NCBI GenBank assembly: GCA_964608735.1
Contig: CAZSPL010000123.1
Coordinates: forward strand, 1-11,587
Reading direction: 5' to 3'
Source of the DNA: CAZSPL01 sp964608735
GTDB lineage: Bacteria > JAJVIF01 > JAPKYR01 > CAZSPL01
DNA: 11,587 nucleotides
Positions 5,315 through 11,587 of the stretch are shown here, piece after piece (the stretch's first letter is position 1; every line of letters begins with the position of its first letter). A program made the translations under genes and the position numbers. The notes beneath the pieces are model-generated. The model made no database searches. It was not told the origin of the DNA and saw only the letters and a program-made list of their open reading frames with translations.

Positions 5315-6865
5315 ATGCCCGAAAGAAAAGTTACCGCGGCCGAGCTCATCAAGAGCGCCGAACAGCCCGGAAAGGACGCCATGGTAATGCACCCCTTCTA
5401 TCACGGTAAGATAGAAGTGATGCCGAAGAGCTGCATCAGGGATTACAACGATTTCGCTATCTGGTATACCCCCGGCGTAGCCCAGCCCTGCCTGGATATC
5501 AAGAAGGACCCGGAGAAAGTCTTTATTCACACCAACAAGGCGAACTTCGTCGCCATCATCACCGACGGCACGCGTATTCTCGGTCTCGGCGATATCGGCC
5601 CCGAAGCCGGTCTGCCGGTGATGGAAGGCAAAGCGCTGCTGTTCAAGTACCTCGGCGGCGTCGATGCATTCCCCATCGGCGTCGACACGAAGGACCCGGA
5701 CGAGATAATCGATTTCGTGCTGAAAATACAGCCCACATTCGGCGGTATCAACCTCGAAGACATATCCAACCCAAAATGCTTCTACATCCTCGACACTCTG
5801 CGCAAGAAAGCACGCATACCGGTATGGCATGACGACCAGCAGGGCACCGCGGCCGTGACGCTCGCGGGACTCATCAACGCGCTTAAGATCGTCGGCAAGA
5901 GAATCCAGGATGTGAGAATCACCGTCGTGGGAGCCGGCGCGTCAAACATCGCTATCACGCGCCTGCTCATCACATTCGGCGCCGACCCGAAGAAGATCAT
6001 CATGTGCGACAGCAAGGGAACACTTCATAAAAATCGCACCGACCTCAAGGAACGCTTTAAAGAGAAATGGCATTTCGCACAGACGACCAACGGAAAGCAG
6101 ATCGTCGGCGATATCCCGGACGCGATGAAGGGCGCCGATGTTCTCATCGCCCTGAGCCACTCCGGGCCCGATGTCATCAAGAAAGATTGGGTAGCAACCA
6201 TGAAAAAGGATGCCATCGTATTCGTCTGCGCCAACCCGGTGCCTGAAATCTGGCCGTGGGAAGCCAGGGAGGCCGGAGCGAGGATCGTCGCCACCGGACG
6301 TTCGGACTTTCCCAACCAGGTTAACAATTCACTCGGATTCCCGGGAATCTTCCGCGGTACCCTCGACGTCATGGCCACCACCATCACCGATGAAATGTGC
6401 ATCGCCGCATCGACCGAGCTCGCTAAAACCGCGGAGGACAAGGGCCTCGGTGAAGAGCACATCATTCCAACCATGGATGAGTGGGAAGTCTTCCCGCGCG
6501 TAGCGGTCGCCGTCGGACAGATGGCCATCAAGCAGAACGTCGCGCGTGTCAAGTTCACCCCGGAGGAAGCATATAAGCGAGCGGAGGAAGTCATCCGGAA
6601 CGCCAGGATGAAATTCGAGGACCTCGCGGGGCATCACCTGATACCGAACCCGCCCGACAGTATCTTCACCGACGAGGAAGAAAGAACGGTGACGGCGGTA
6701 ATTAAAAAAGCGGTGAAAAAACGCGGTTCACGAAAAGCCAGCGTGCTGAAGAAGCCCGCGAGCGCGGCGCGCGCAAGGAAAGCCGCCGTCAAGCCGCAGG
6801 CCAAGAAGTCGGCACCGGCCAAGAAATCCGCCGCAGCGAAGAAGACCAAACGGGCTAAGAAGTAA
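5315..6865 (+). CDS. Malic enzyme (NAD(P)-dependent, decarboxylating) with Lys/Ala-rich C-terminal tail
   Basis: A 516-aa cytoplasmic enzyme converting malate to pyruvate and CO2 with reduction of NAD(P); the coenzyme cannot be settled from sequence. Motifs: AIWYTPGVAQPC with catalytic Tyr51, TDGTRILGLGDIGP (83-96), GLPVMEGKALLFKYLGG with catalytic Lys106, NLEDIS with metal ligands E148 and D149, VWHDDQQGTA with D173/D174, the Rossmann motif VVGAGASN (204-211), and SDFPNQVNNSLGFPGIFRG (330-348). ATG 5315 is chosen because GAGGTG lies seven bases upstream; the upstream in-frame TTG 5282 lacks a good site. The catalytic part ends near residue 450. From about 464 to 516 the protein becomes a Lys/Ala/Arg tail of the histone-H1 type (repeats such as PAKKSAAAKK), not part of normal malic enzymes. 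It has its own promoter and terminator and no co-transcribed neighbour. Confidence 0.96.
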   Translation: MPERKVTAAELIKSAEQPGKDAMVMHPFYHGKIEVMPKSCIRDYNDFAIWYTPGVAQPCLDIKKDPEKVFIHTNKANFVAIITDGTRILGLGDIGPEAGLPVMEGKALLFKYLGGVDAFPIGVDTKDPDEIIDFVLKIQPTFGGINLEDISNPKCFYILDTLRKKARIPVWHDDQQGTAAVTLAGLINALKIVGKRIQDVRITVVGAGASNIAITRLLITFGADPKKIIMCDSKGTLHKNRTDLKERFKEKWHFAQTTNGKQIVGDIPDAMKGADVLIALSHSGPDVIKKDWVATMKKDAIVFVCANPVPEIWPWEAREAGARIVATGRSDFPNQVNNSLGFPGIFRGTLDVMATTITDEMCIAASTELAKTAEDKGLGEEHIIPTMDEWEVFPRVAVAVGQMAIKQNVARVKFTPEEAYKRAEEVIRNARMKFEDLAGHHLIPNPPDSIFTDEEERTVTAVIKKAVKKRGSRKASVLKKPASAARARKAAVKPQAKKSAPAKKSAAAKKTKRAKK

Positions 6866-6892
6866 TCGCGTTTTTACTTGTGTATAAAAACC

Positions 6893-6920
6893 AACCCGCC
6901 TTCCAATGGCGGGTTTTTTT
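6893..6920 (+). terminator. Rho-independent terminator after malic enzyme
   Basis: AACCCGCC (6893-6900) pairs with GGCGGGTT (6908-6915) around a 7-base loop, with seven T from 6914 to 6920. It lies 27 bases after the stop codon. Confidence 0.93.
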
Positions 6921-6973
6921 GACATGGAATATCCCTGCCGCTATCTCTTTCACTCTCCAATAAAACAACCACG

Positions 6974-7069
6974 GGTGGCTTGATAAATACAACTACGTGC
7001 GGTTTGACAGAAATAACTACGGATGGCTTGATGAATACAACACCGGGTGGTTTGATAGAAATAACTACG
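6974..7069 (+). repeat. Four tandem 24-bp repeats with a 48-bp higher-order period
   Basis: Units at 6974-6997, 6998-7021, 7022-7045 and 7046-7069 follow the pattern G-TGG-TTGA-A-A-A-A-CTACG. Units 1 and 3 (with AATACAAC) resemble each other most, as do 2 and 4 (with GAAATAAC), so the array grew by a 48-bp step. A partial unit precedes it. All frames stay open because the unit is a multiple of three, but no start with a ribosome site supports a gene. It merges directly into the palindrome block at 7068. Confidence 0.85.
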
Positions 7070-7174
7070 GGTGCCACGCCCACTTGCCGTCTTCGGCAAT
7101 GGGCGTGCCTCTACTCAGTTTCCACACGGCAGGACACGCCCATCCTCACGGACTCGGACTGGGCGTGGCACCCG
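7068..7174. repeat. Nested palindrome block (CACGCCCA/TGGGCGTG family)
   Basis: Outer arms CGGGTGCCACGCCCA (7068-7082) and TGGGCGTGGCACCCG (7160-7174) are perfect 15-bp inverted repeats. Inside, hairpin 1 pairs CACGCCCA (7075-7082) with TGGGCGTG (7100-7107), continued by TTGCCG/CGGCAA around TCTT. Hairpin 2 pairs 7135-7142 with 7160-7167. The right half (about 7135-7178) is the reverse complement, with few changes, of the element that starts near 8232. Confidence 0.85.
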
Positions 7175-7206
7175 GAGGGCGGCTTAATAAAAGCAACGCC
7201 GGGTGG

Positions 7207-7274
7207 CACCCCTTTACCGCGCTTACGGTATGCACCTGAAGCCTCAACAATGGAAATCGCGCGGGAAAGGGGTG
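7207..7274. repeat. Inverted repeat at the 3' end of the transporter gene
   Basis: CACCCCTTTACCGCGC (7207-7222) pairs with GCGCGGGAAAGGGGTG (7259-7274), 15 of 16 positions. It ends four bases from the stop codon of the minus-strand transporter gene and could end its transcript, although no strong T-run follows. The same arms occur at 8530-8545 and 8582-8597. Confidence 0.75.
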
Positions 7275-7278
7275 GCCG

Positions 7279-8172
7279 TCAAACCTTGCTAAACCGTCGC
7301 TGCAAAATTATCCCCGCCATGATGAAAACCAGCCCCACCAACGTCGAGAGCATTATCCTTTCCTTCACCACAACCGACAACACCACCAGCGACAGAAACG
7401 GCGCGGCATATATCAGGTTGCTGACCTCGGCGGTCGTACGCGACAACTTCAGCGCCTTCAACCATACCGCGAACGTCACACCCATCTCGAATATCCCCAC
7501 ATAAACCGCACCGAGCAAGCCGCCTGCATTCGGTGCGGAAAGCGTGCCGAGGATTATCATGGTTATAAATATGTACAGCGTGCCGAACAAAAAATTCAGC
7601 CACAATCGGACGATGGCATCGAGTTCATCCCTCACGTTGAATATCCAGTAAATCGCCCATATCACCGCGCTACCCAGCGCAAGCGCCGCCCCGCCCCCGC
7701 TGGTGAAGCGGAACCCGAGCACGTCGCCGCGCGTCGCGATGATGAACACCCCCGCGAAGCTTATCACTATCGCCCCGATGCTCTTCCACCCGATGCGCTG
7801 CCGCAGCAGCGGCGCCGACAACACAGCAAGCCATATCGGCCACGTGTAATTCATCGTCACCGCTTCCTGACCGGTGAGAAGCGAATACGCCGCGAACAGT
7901 ACGATGTAATACAAAAACGGATTGAGCATCCCAAGCCATGCCGAACGCGCGATATCCCTCCTCGACACCCGGGCAATCATCCCCGCTTTTCCCTGTATCG
8001 CTATTATGATGAAAAGCACGATGAACGACGTCGCCGACGAATAGAGCACCAGCCCCATGTAGTCGATGTGTTTAAGCGTAAGTTTGAATGCCGATGCCAC
8101 CGTCGACCAGAAAATCACCGCGAGGATTGCATATATGTATGCGAGCTTCTGCCCTGTCATAATTTTTCGCAT
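7279..8172 (-). CDS. EamA-family (drug/metabolite transporter superfamily) permease
   Basis: A 297-aa inner-membrane protein with about ten transmembrane helices in two repeats: the first EamA domain at about residues 11-147 (starting AYIYAILAVIFWSTVASAFK, which carries the usual FW-S/A pattern) and the second at about 164-292. The first repeat ends with GVFIIATRGD, as in many family members. Such proteins export or import small metabolites; the substrate cannot be inferred. Length is normal for the family. ATG 8172 is used; the upstream GAGTGGA is only a weak ribosome site and ATG 8160 is an alternative. The gene stands alone on the minus strand, flanked on both sides by blocks of the same palindrome family. 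Confidence 0.92.
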   Translation of the reverse strand: MRKIMTGQKLAYIYAILAVIFWSTVASAFKLTLKHIDYMGLVLYSSATSFIVLFIIIAIQGKAGMIARVSRRDIARSAWLGMLNPFLYYIVLFAAYSLLTGQEAVTMNYTWPIWLAVLSAPLLRQRIGWKSIGAIVISFAGVFIIATRGDVLGFRFTSGGGAALALGSAVIWAIYWIFNVRDELDAIVRLWLNFLFGTLYIFITMIILGTLSAPNAGGLLGAVYVGIFEMGVTFAVWLKALKLSRTTAEVSNLIYAAPFLSLVVLSVVVKERIMLSTLVGLVFIMAGIILQRRFSKV

Positions 8173-8205
8173 GTGAATCCACTCATATACTACCTACCCA
8201 TGTAG

Positions 8206-8226
8206 GGGCGAACCTCGTGTTCGCCC
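8206..8226. repeat. Perfect 8-bp-stem palindrome
   Basis: GGGCGAAC (8206-8213) pairs with GTTCGCCC (8219-8226) around CTCGT, preceded by TGTAGG. Palindromes of this type (GTAGGGGCGA...TCGCCC) are dispersed in many bacterial genomes. Its last three bases overlap the first copy of the 176-bp duplication, so it marks the left edge of that block. Confidence 0.7.
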
Positions 8227-8575
8227 ATCGCGCTCCGGGTGCCACGCCCACTCCGAGTCCGCGAGGATGGGCGTGCCCCGATCCACCTTCTGAAAAACAA
8301 CACCCACCCATCCTCGATCCGGGTGGCACCAATCCACACACGCCTCCGGGTGGCACCCCTTTACCGCGCTTACTGCATGCTCTCGACGCTCATACAAATC
8401 CCATCGCGCTCCGGGTGCCACGCCCAATCCGAGTCCGCGAGGATGGGCGTGCCCCGATCCACCTTCTGAAAAACAACACCCACCCATCCTCGATCCGGGT
8501 GGCACCAATCCACACACGCCTCCGGGTGGCACCCCTTTACCGCGCTTACTGCATGCTCTCGACGCTCATACAAAT
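8224..8575 (+). repeat. Tandem duplication of a 176-bp unit
   Basis: Copy 1 (8224-8399) and copy 2 (8400-8575) differ, by eye, at a single base (C versus A after the first CACGCCCA); a third copy starts at 8576 but diverges after CCCATCGCGC. Each copy holds a CACGCCCA...TGGGCGTG hairpin (8243-8274 and 8419-8450), a GGGTGGCACC pair and a CACCCCTTTACCGCGC arm. The near identity means a recent duplication. The stretch 8173-8612 contains no supportable gene; open frames across it are repeat artefacts. Confidence 0.93.
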
Positions 8576-8597
8576 CCCATCGCGCGGGAAAGGGGTG
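8530..8597. repeat. Inverted repeat at the 3' end of the 8613-9116 gene
   Basis: CACCCCTTTACCGCGC (8530-8545) pairs with GCGCGGGAAAGGGGTG (8582-8597), 15 of 16 positions, the same arms as 7207-7274. It ends 15 bases before the stop codon of the minus-strand membrane protein gene, so both copies lie directly 3' of a minus-strand gene. Confidence 0.75.
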
Positions 8598-8612
8598 GTC
8601 TGCCTATACCCT

Positions 8613-9116
8613 TCACAGCACCGTCAACACCGCCACGAGGCACAGCAGCCCGGTCGCGGGAAGAAAAAAATCCAGCTTCGGATATAAAATCCTCCTCGAC
8701 ACCATCACCCCCGTGCACACCACCGCCGCGGCGAGCGCGATGATTCCCATCACAGTCCCGGCGACCGACGCGCTCTGCGGATCCGGCAGATGCGCCGCGA
8801 TGCCCCCGGCGACCAGCGCGAGCACACTCCAGATGCATCCGAGCGCGAAACGCCGGTATATCAGCGTCTCGAACCACGCCGCCCACGCGATGCACGCCGT
8901 AAGCGCGACCGCCGATGTCACCACGAAGAGCGCGTTCGCACCCATCCCCGGCATCTTCGGCGACGCCGACAGCAGCGCGAGGAACAGCGCGGCGGCGAGT
9001 CCCACCGCCTTGGGGACGATGACATGCGCGTCGACGATAGATACGCTTCGCTCCTCGTCGCGCAGGAGCTTCGATGCCTCATCTTCGGCAAGCCCGTCTT
9101 TATGCGTCGGAGCCAT
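8613..9116 (-). CDS. Multi-pass membrane protein of unknown function
   Basis: A 167-aa integral membrane protein that I do not recognise. A charged cytoplasmic-looking N-terminus of about 33 residues (DEASKLLRDEERS) precedes about five hydrophobic segments near residues 35-52, 58-81, 90-110, 117-140 and 150-167; basic residues (YRRF, SRRILYPK) sit between them. The protein ends within the last segment. No catalytic or transport motif is visible. ATG 9116 lacks a clear Shine-Dalgarno. The strong GC third-position bias and the hydrophobic pattern favour a real gene over the antisense frames. It is divergent from the histidine kinase. Confidence 0.7.
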   Translation of the reverse strand: MAPTHKDGLAEDEASKLLRDEERSVSIVDAHVIVPKAVGLAAALFLALLSASPKMPGMGANALFVVTSAVALTACIAWAAWFETLIYRRFALGCIWSVLALVAGGIAAHLPDPQSASVAGTVMGIIALAAAVVCTGVMVSRRILYPKLDFFLPATGLLCLVAVLTVL

Positions 9117-9267
9117 GCACTAAAGATAATCCATCCATCGCCGCGCGGCAATGGGATTTGCTGTTTCAGCACGGGATTCAAGCCTGCGTATCCGGCTTTT
9201 AAAGCCTGTCTTTAATATACATTAGCTCCTATTAATCATCCGAAACATACTTATGCTGATACTACAT

Positions 9268-9287
9268 TACAGGCCGGGGAGCCTGTA
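9268..9287. promoter_or_regulatory. Perfect short palindrome in the divergent intergenic region
   Basis: TACAGGC and GCCTGTA (stem 9268-9274/9281-9287) surround CGGGGA. It lies between the divergent genes at 9116 and 9354 and could be an operator or a small hairpin. No convincing promoter could be assigned in 9117-9353, although the region 9205-9265 is AT-rich. Confidence 0.35.
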
Positions 9288-9353
9288 TACGCGCCCGTCC
9301 CTGATACGCGTCGATGCAATTGCATATTATCAACTCGGGCAAAGGTGGACATC

Positions 9354-10664
9354 GTGCGCAAGTTCAAACTATGGTATATCGGAAGTGATATCGGGGTGCT
9401 GTCGCGCCTCGAATCGATGCCCCTCGACTGCGGCTTCACATATCGGAATTTCGCCGATCCCGAAGCCGCCATCGGACGCGCGTCGGAATCGCAGCCCGAT
9501 GCGATTCTCTTCGGCCTCGGACTCGAACGCGGCATCGAATTCATCAACGACGGCATCATGCGCGCGGCGCTGCAAAAATGCTCCATCGTCACCGTATTCC
9601 TCGCGCGCAATCCCGCCGCCGAATCCCCCGCCGCCCTCGAAGCCGGCTACGACCTCGCCTGGGAGACGCTTCCCCCCGACATGACGATCCTCTGCGCGGC
9701 CGTCAGGCGCGAGATGTCCAAGAAAAACGGCGCGGGATACCCTGAGTGCGATATCGCCGTCTGCAGGGGCATGTACAATGAAACCGTCGCTGCACTCGCC
9801 GAAGGCGCGGTGGAACTTCTCAAGCTCAAGGAAGGCCTCGAAACGCAGAACACCGAGCTACGCCTCGTACGCGATGAGCTCGAGCAGTTCGTGCATACGA
9901 TAAGCCACGACCTGAAAGAGCCGCTCATGTCGGTGCGGACATACAGCCGCATGCTCGCCGAGGGGAACAGCGGCCTCAGCGCGGAACAGTCCGACCATAT
10001 AAGGCACATCACCGAATCGGTCGAGCTGATGAAACGCCAGATTGATTCGCTGCTCGCGTTTTCGCGCGCGGGACGAGTCAATCACGACGCGCGGGTCGAC
10101 AACATCGGCGGGATGATAGACGATATTTTCCGCGAGCGGGGGTTCGACCGTCGCTCTGATGTTTCCATCATCGTCAGGGAAGAGCTTCCGTCGGTGAAAG
10201 CGGCATCGCAGCAGGTGAAGCAGATATTCAGCAACCTCATTTCGAATGGAATAAAGCATAACAAAAGCGAGCGGAAGGAGATCGTCGTCGCCTTCGAGCA
10301 TTCCATCCCGGCGGAGCTTTCCTCGATATTCGCGGATGGCATTATTCCGCTGGGCTATGGGCTTTTCTCGGTATCGGACAACGGCACCGGGATCCCCGGC
10401 GGTGACCGGGACTTGCCGTTCGAGCTTTTCCGCAGGATGGAGAATGCCGCGAATACCGAGGGTTACGGCGCCGGGCTTGCGATTGTCAAACGCGCGGTGA
10501 CGTCACTCGGCGGGGCGATCGACTATGTCACGGAACAGGGAAAGGGTACGACGATGTACTTCACGCTCCCGGTGGCGTTCACGGGCGATATAAGCATCTC
10601 GCCGGTCAAATCGCGCGCGGAATCCCGCAGCGTATCCCAACTCAAAGCAGCCCTGCTGAGTTAA
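9354..10664 (+). CDS. Soluble orphan sensor histidine kinase with degenerate receiver-like N-terminus
   Basis: A 436-aa kinase without transmembrane segments, so probably cytoplasmic. Residues 1 to about 122 fold-match a receiver: SQPDAILFGLGLERG occupies the beta-3 position but has Gly54 where the phospho-Asp should be, and the usual KP motif is replaced by TLPP, so it cannot be phosphorylated normally. A coiled-coil stretch (about 150-180) leads into HisKA with the H-box FVHTISHDLKEPL (His185), then HATPase_c with the N-box IFSNLISNGIKHNK (N294), G1 SVSDNGTGIP (D342), F-box PFELFRRM, G2 GYGAGLAIVKRA and G3 QGKGTTMYFTLP. All ATP-binding boxes look intact. GTG 9354 is preferred because AGGTGG lies five bases upstream; GTG 9345 would add three residues. 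There is no response regulator in the window. Confidence 0.92.
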   Translation: MRKFKLWYIGSDIGVLSRLESMPLDCGFTYRNFADPEAAIGRASESQPDAILFGLGLERGIEFINDGIMRAALQKCSIVTVFLARNPAAESPAALEAGYDLAWETLPPDMTILCAAVRREMSKKNGAGYPECDIAVCRGMYNETVAALAEGAVELLKLKEGLETQNTELRLVRDELEQFVHTISHDLKEPLMSVRTYSRMLAEGNSGLSAEQSDHIRHITESVELMKRQIDSLLAFSRAGRVNHDARVDNIGGMIDDIFRERGFDRRSDVSIIVREELPSVKAASQQVKQIFSNLISNGIKHNKSERKEIVVAFEHSIPAELSSIFADGIIPLGYGLFSVSDNGTGIPGGDRDLPFELFRRMENAANTEGYGAGLAIVKRAVTSLGGAIDYVTEQGKGTTMYFTLPVAFTGDISISPVKSRAESRSVSQLKAALLS

Positions 10665-10675
10665 AATTTTTTAAT

Positions 10676-10722
10676 GGGGACGGGCCTGATACGGGGCCTG
10701 TCCCTATAAAGGGCCTGTCCCT
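10676..10722 (+). repeat. Third 17-bp repeat locus with an inverted unit
   Basis: ATACGGGGCCTGTCCCT (10689-10705) and ATAAAGGGCCTGTCCCT (10706-10722) keep the 17-bp period of the arrays at 1-51 and 4426-4459. GGGGACGGGCC just before (10676-10686) is an inverted half that can pair with GGCCTGTCCC. The repeat begins 12 bases after the kinase stop codon and may also help to end its transcript. Confidence 0.8.
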
Positions 10723-10794
10723 ATTACAAACTTCTACCGAACGGATTGTGGTATAAGATGGTACAATCCAATAGAGCGGCGATTTTTCAAGTAA

Positions 10795-10823
10795 TAAAAA
10801 GCCCGGGATTGGGTGTCCCGGGC
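10795..10823 (-). terminator. Rho-independent terminator of the 10851 gene
   Basis: On the minus strand, GCCCGGGA (10816-10823) pairs perfectly with TCCCGGGC (10801-10808) around a 7-base loop and is followed by TTTTT (10796-10800). It lies 27 bases after the stop codon of the minus-strand gene. Confidence 0.92.
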
Positions 10824-10850
10824 GTGTCATATAATCGAATACGGCGTGTT

Positions 10851-11587
10851 TCAGACTTCTACGTAGACCATCACGGGCTGGACTCCAATAGGAGCCCAAA
10901 GCTGTGAGGGCGTAGGCGGCGGCCAGTAATCTGGACTCTGTGACCAAGAATAAAACATGGCAACATGCCATCCTGAAACCAGGCCGTTCCCAATAACTGC
11001 CACCGAACGCAACTTTAAATAAAACTCCGTAGTCTCCTCGTCAATATGTTTAATGTAAGGCGATGGGGTGCCGTCCTGTGAATCAACGAAGAGGATATGC
11101 TCAAGATTCGGGTCAAACTCGGGCGAGGATGATAACGTAGGGACTATTATTGCGCCGACGCGAGGCAATGTACCGGGCCGATGCTTGATAGTCGCTTTAA
11201 ATACCACTTCCATGTATGAATTGAAATCTATCGGTTGCAATTGCTCTAGAATAATCTGGTAAGGGTCCGCGCAGTTGGCTTCCAAAGGAAAATCGAGCGC
11301 TGGATCGGTCACTGGCGTATTCAAAGGCGGTGCCCAGCAGGCGGAAACGACATATCCGAATTCAAACTCCGACGCACCTTCCGGCGGTTTGATATGAAGT
11401 GTACGTGTAATAAAATCGTGGGTTTTAAACATCCTTCGGTGACTGCAGTCGGAGAACAGAATGTACGGATTAACCGTGCAATCCGGCTCGTCATATGAAT
11501 GTTTACCCGGATGGTAATTGAAGATGCCGGGATTGTCTTCAAATATGAGCGTTGGATTGAGATAAAAAGTGTAGCCATCAGCGTTGA
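10851..11587 (-). CDS. Hypothetical protein, probably surface or secreted (3' part only; 5' end outside the window)
   Basis: The reading frame is open from the window edge at 11587 to TGA at 10851-10853, at least 244 codons, so the gene is cut by the window. The ATG at 11430-11432 is internal: the frame continues upstream without a stop (for example NADGYTFYLNPTLIFEDNPG) and that ATG has GAAGG with no spacing. Visible stretches are TRTLHIKPPEGASEFEFGY, VVSACWAPPLNTPVTDP, HILFVDSQDGTPSPYIKHID and GWHVAMFYSWSQSPDYWPPP. The aromatic, Pro/Asp-rich, beta-strand-like composition with few Lys resembles extracellular domains, but I cannot assign a family and the signal region is not in view. GC content and codon choice (many AAT, TTT, AAA) are lower in GC than upstream genes, which may mean horizontal acquisition. 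A strong terminator follows. Confidence 0.8.
   Translation of the reverse strand, partial: NADGYTFYLNPTLIFEDNPGIFNYHPGKHSYDEPDCTVNPYILFSDCSHRRMFKTHDFITRTLHIKPPEGASEFEFGYVVSACWAPPLNTPVTDPALDFPLEANCADPYQIILEQLQPIDFNSYMEVVFKATIKHRPGTLPRVGAIIVPTLSSSPEFDPNLEHILFVDSQDGTPSPYIKHIDEETTEFYLKLRSVAVIGNGLVSGWHVAMFYSWSQSPDYWPPPTPSQLWAPIGVQPVMVYVEV

Noticed and set aside
6874..7083. Repeat protein with 8-residue units on either strand of the 24-bp array
   Set aside because: Open frames follow from a repeat length divisible by three; no start with a Shine-Dalgarno, and the minus frame would run back through the malic enzyme terminator.
8194..8687. Open frames of 67-156 codons across the 176-bp duplication
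   Set aside because: They exist on both strands and repeat themselves because the DNA is duplicated; there are no ribosome sites or domain signals.

Overview
The window is bacterial, GC-rich DNA (lower in GC after about 10,850) with ordinary Shine-Dalgarno sites, sigma70-like promoters and hairpin-T terminators. It holds ten protein genes plus one small gene that is easily missed, separated by an unusual amount of repeat DNA. Two P-loop ATPases carrying ferredoxin domains, a NifX-family protein and DUF5320-type proteins together suggest an anaerobe. An exported beta-propeller protein and several membrane proteins fit a Gram-negative or environmental lineage. The sequence does not let me name a phylum; palindrome-rich intergenic DNA of this kind is common in uncultivated-lineage genomes.

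Layout. 1-51: array of 17-bp repeats. 110-1333 (+): exported eight-bladed PQQ-like beta-propeller protein. 1338-1410: 73-bp palindrome between convergent genes. 1409-4280 (-): a compact five-gene iron-sulfur operon, transcribed in the order 51-aa DUF5320-like protein, DUF5320 protein, NifX-like protein with a Gly/Arg/Met tail, then two MinD-type ATPases with inserted 2x[4Fe-4S] ferredoxin domains whose genes overlap by ATGA. A good promoter and a Fur-box-like operator lie directly upstream (4374-4421). 4426-4459: second 17-bp repeat array. 4563-4973 (-): single-pass membrane protein of unknown function with its own terminator. 5315-6865 (+): malic enzyme with a histone-H1-like Lys/Ala tail, with promoter and terminator. 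6974-7274: 24-bp tandem repeats and a palindrome block. 7279-8172 (-): EamA-family transporter. 8206-8597: second palindrome block with a nearly perfect 176-bp tandem duplication. 8613-9116 (-): multi-pass membrane protein. 9354-10664 (+): soluble orphan histidine kinase with a degenerate receiver domain. 10676-10722: third 17-bp repeat array. 10851 to the window edge (-): 3' part of a probable surface or secreted protein.

The most interesting unit is the 1409-4280 operon. NifX-family proteins include IssA, which stores iron and sulfur as thioferrate. The member here has a cationic glycine-rich tail, sits beside two Fe-S ATPases and two more Gly/Arg-rich small proteins, and lies behind a Fur-like site. 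I infer an iron-regulated system for holding or delivering iron-sulfur material. This is a hypothesis from composition and context, not a demonstrated function.

The other genes look like separate transcription units: central carbon metabolism (malic enzyme), transport, and signalling. Much of the space between them is occupied by at least three repeat families, two of which sit immediately 3' of minus-strand genes.
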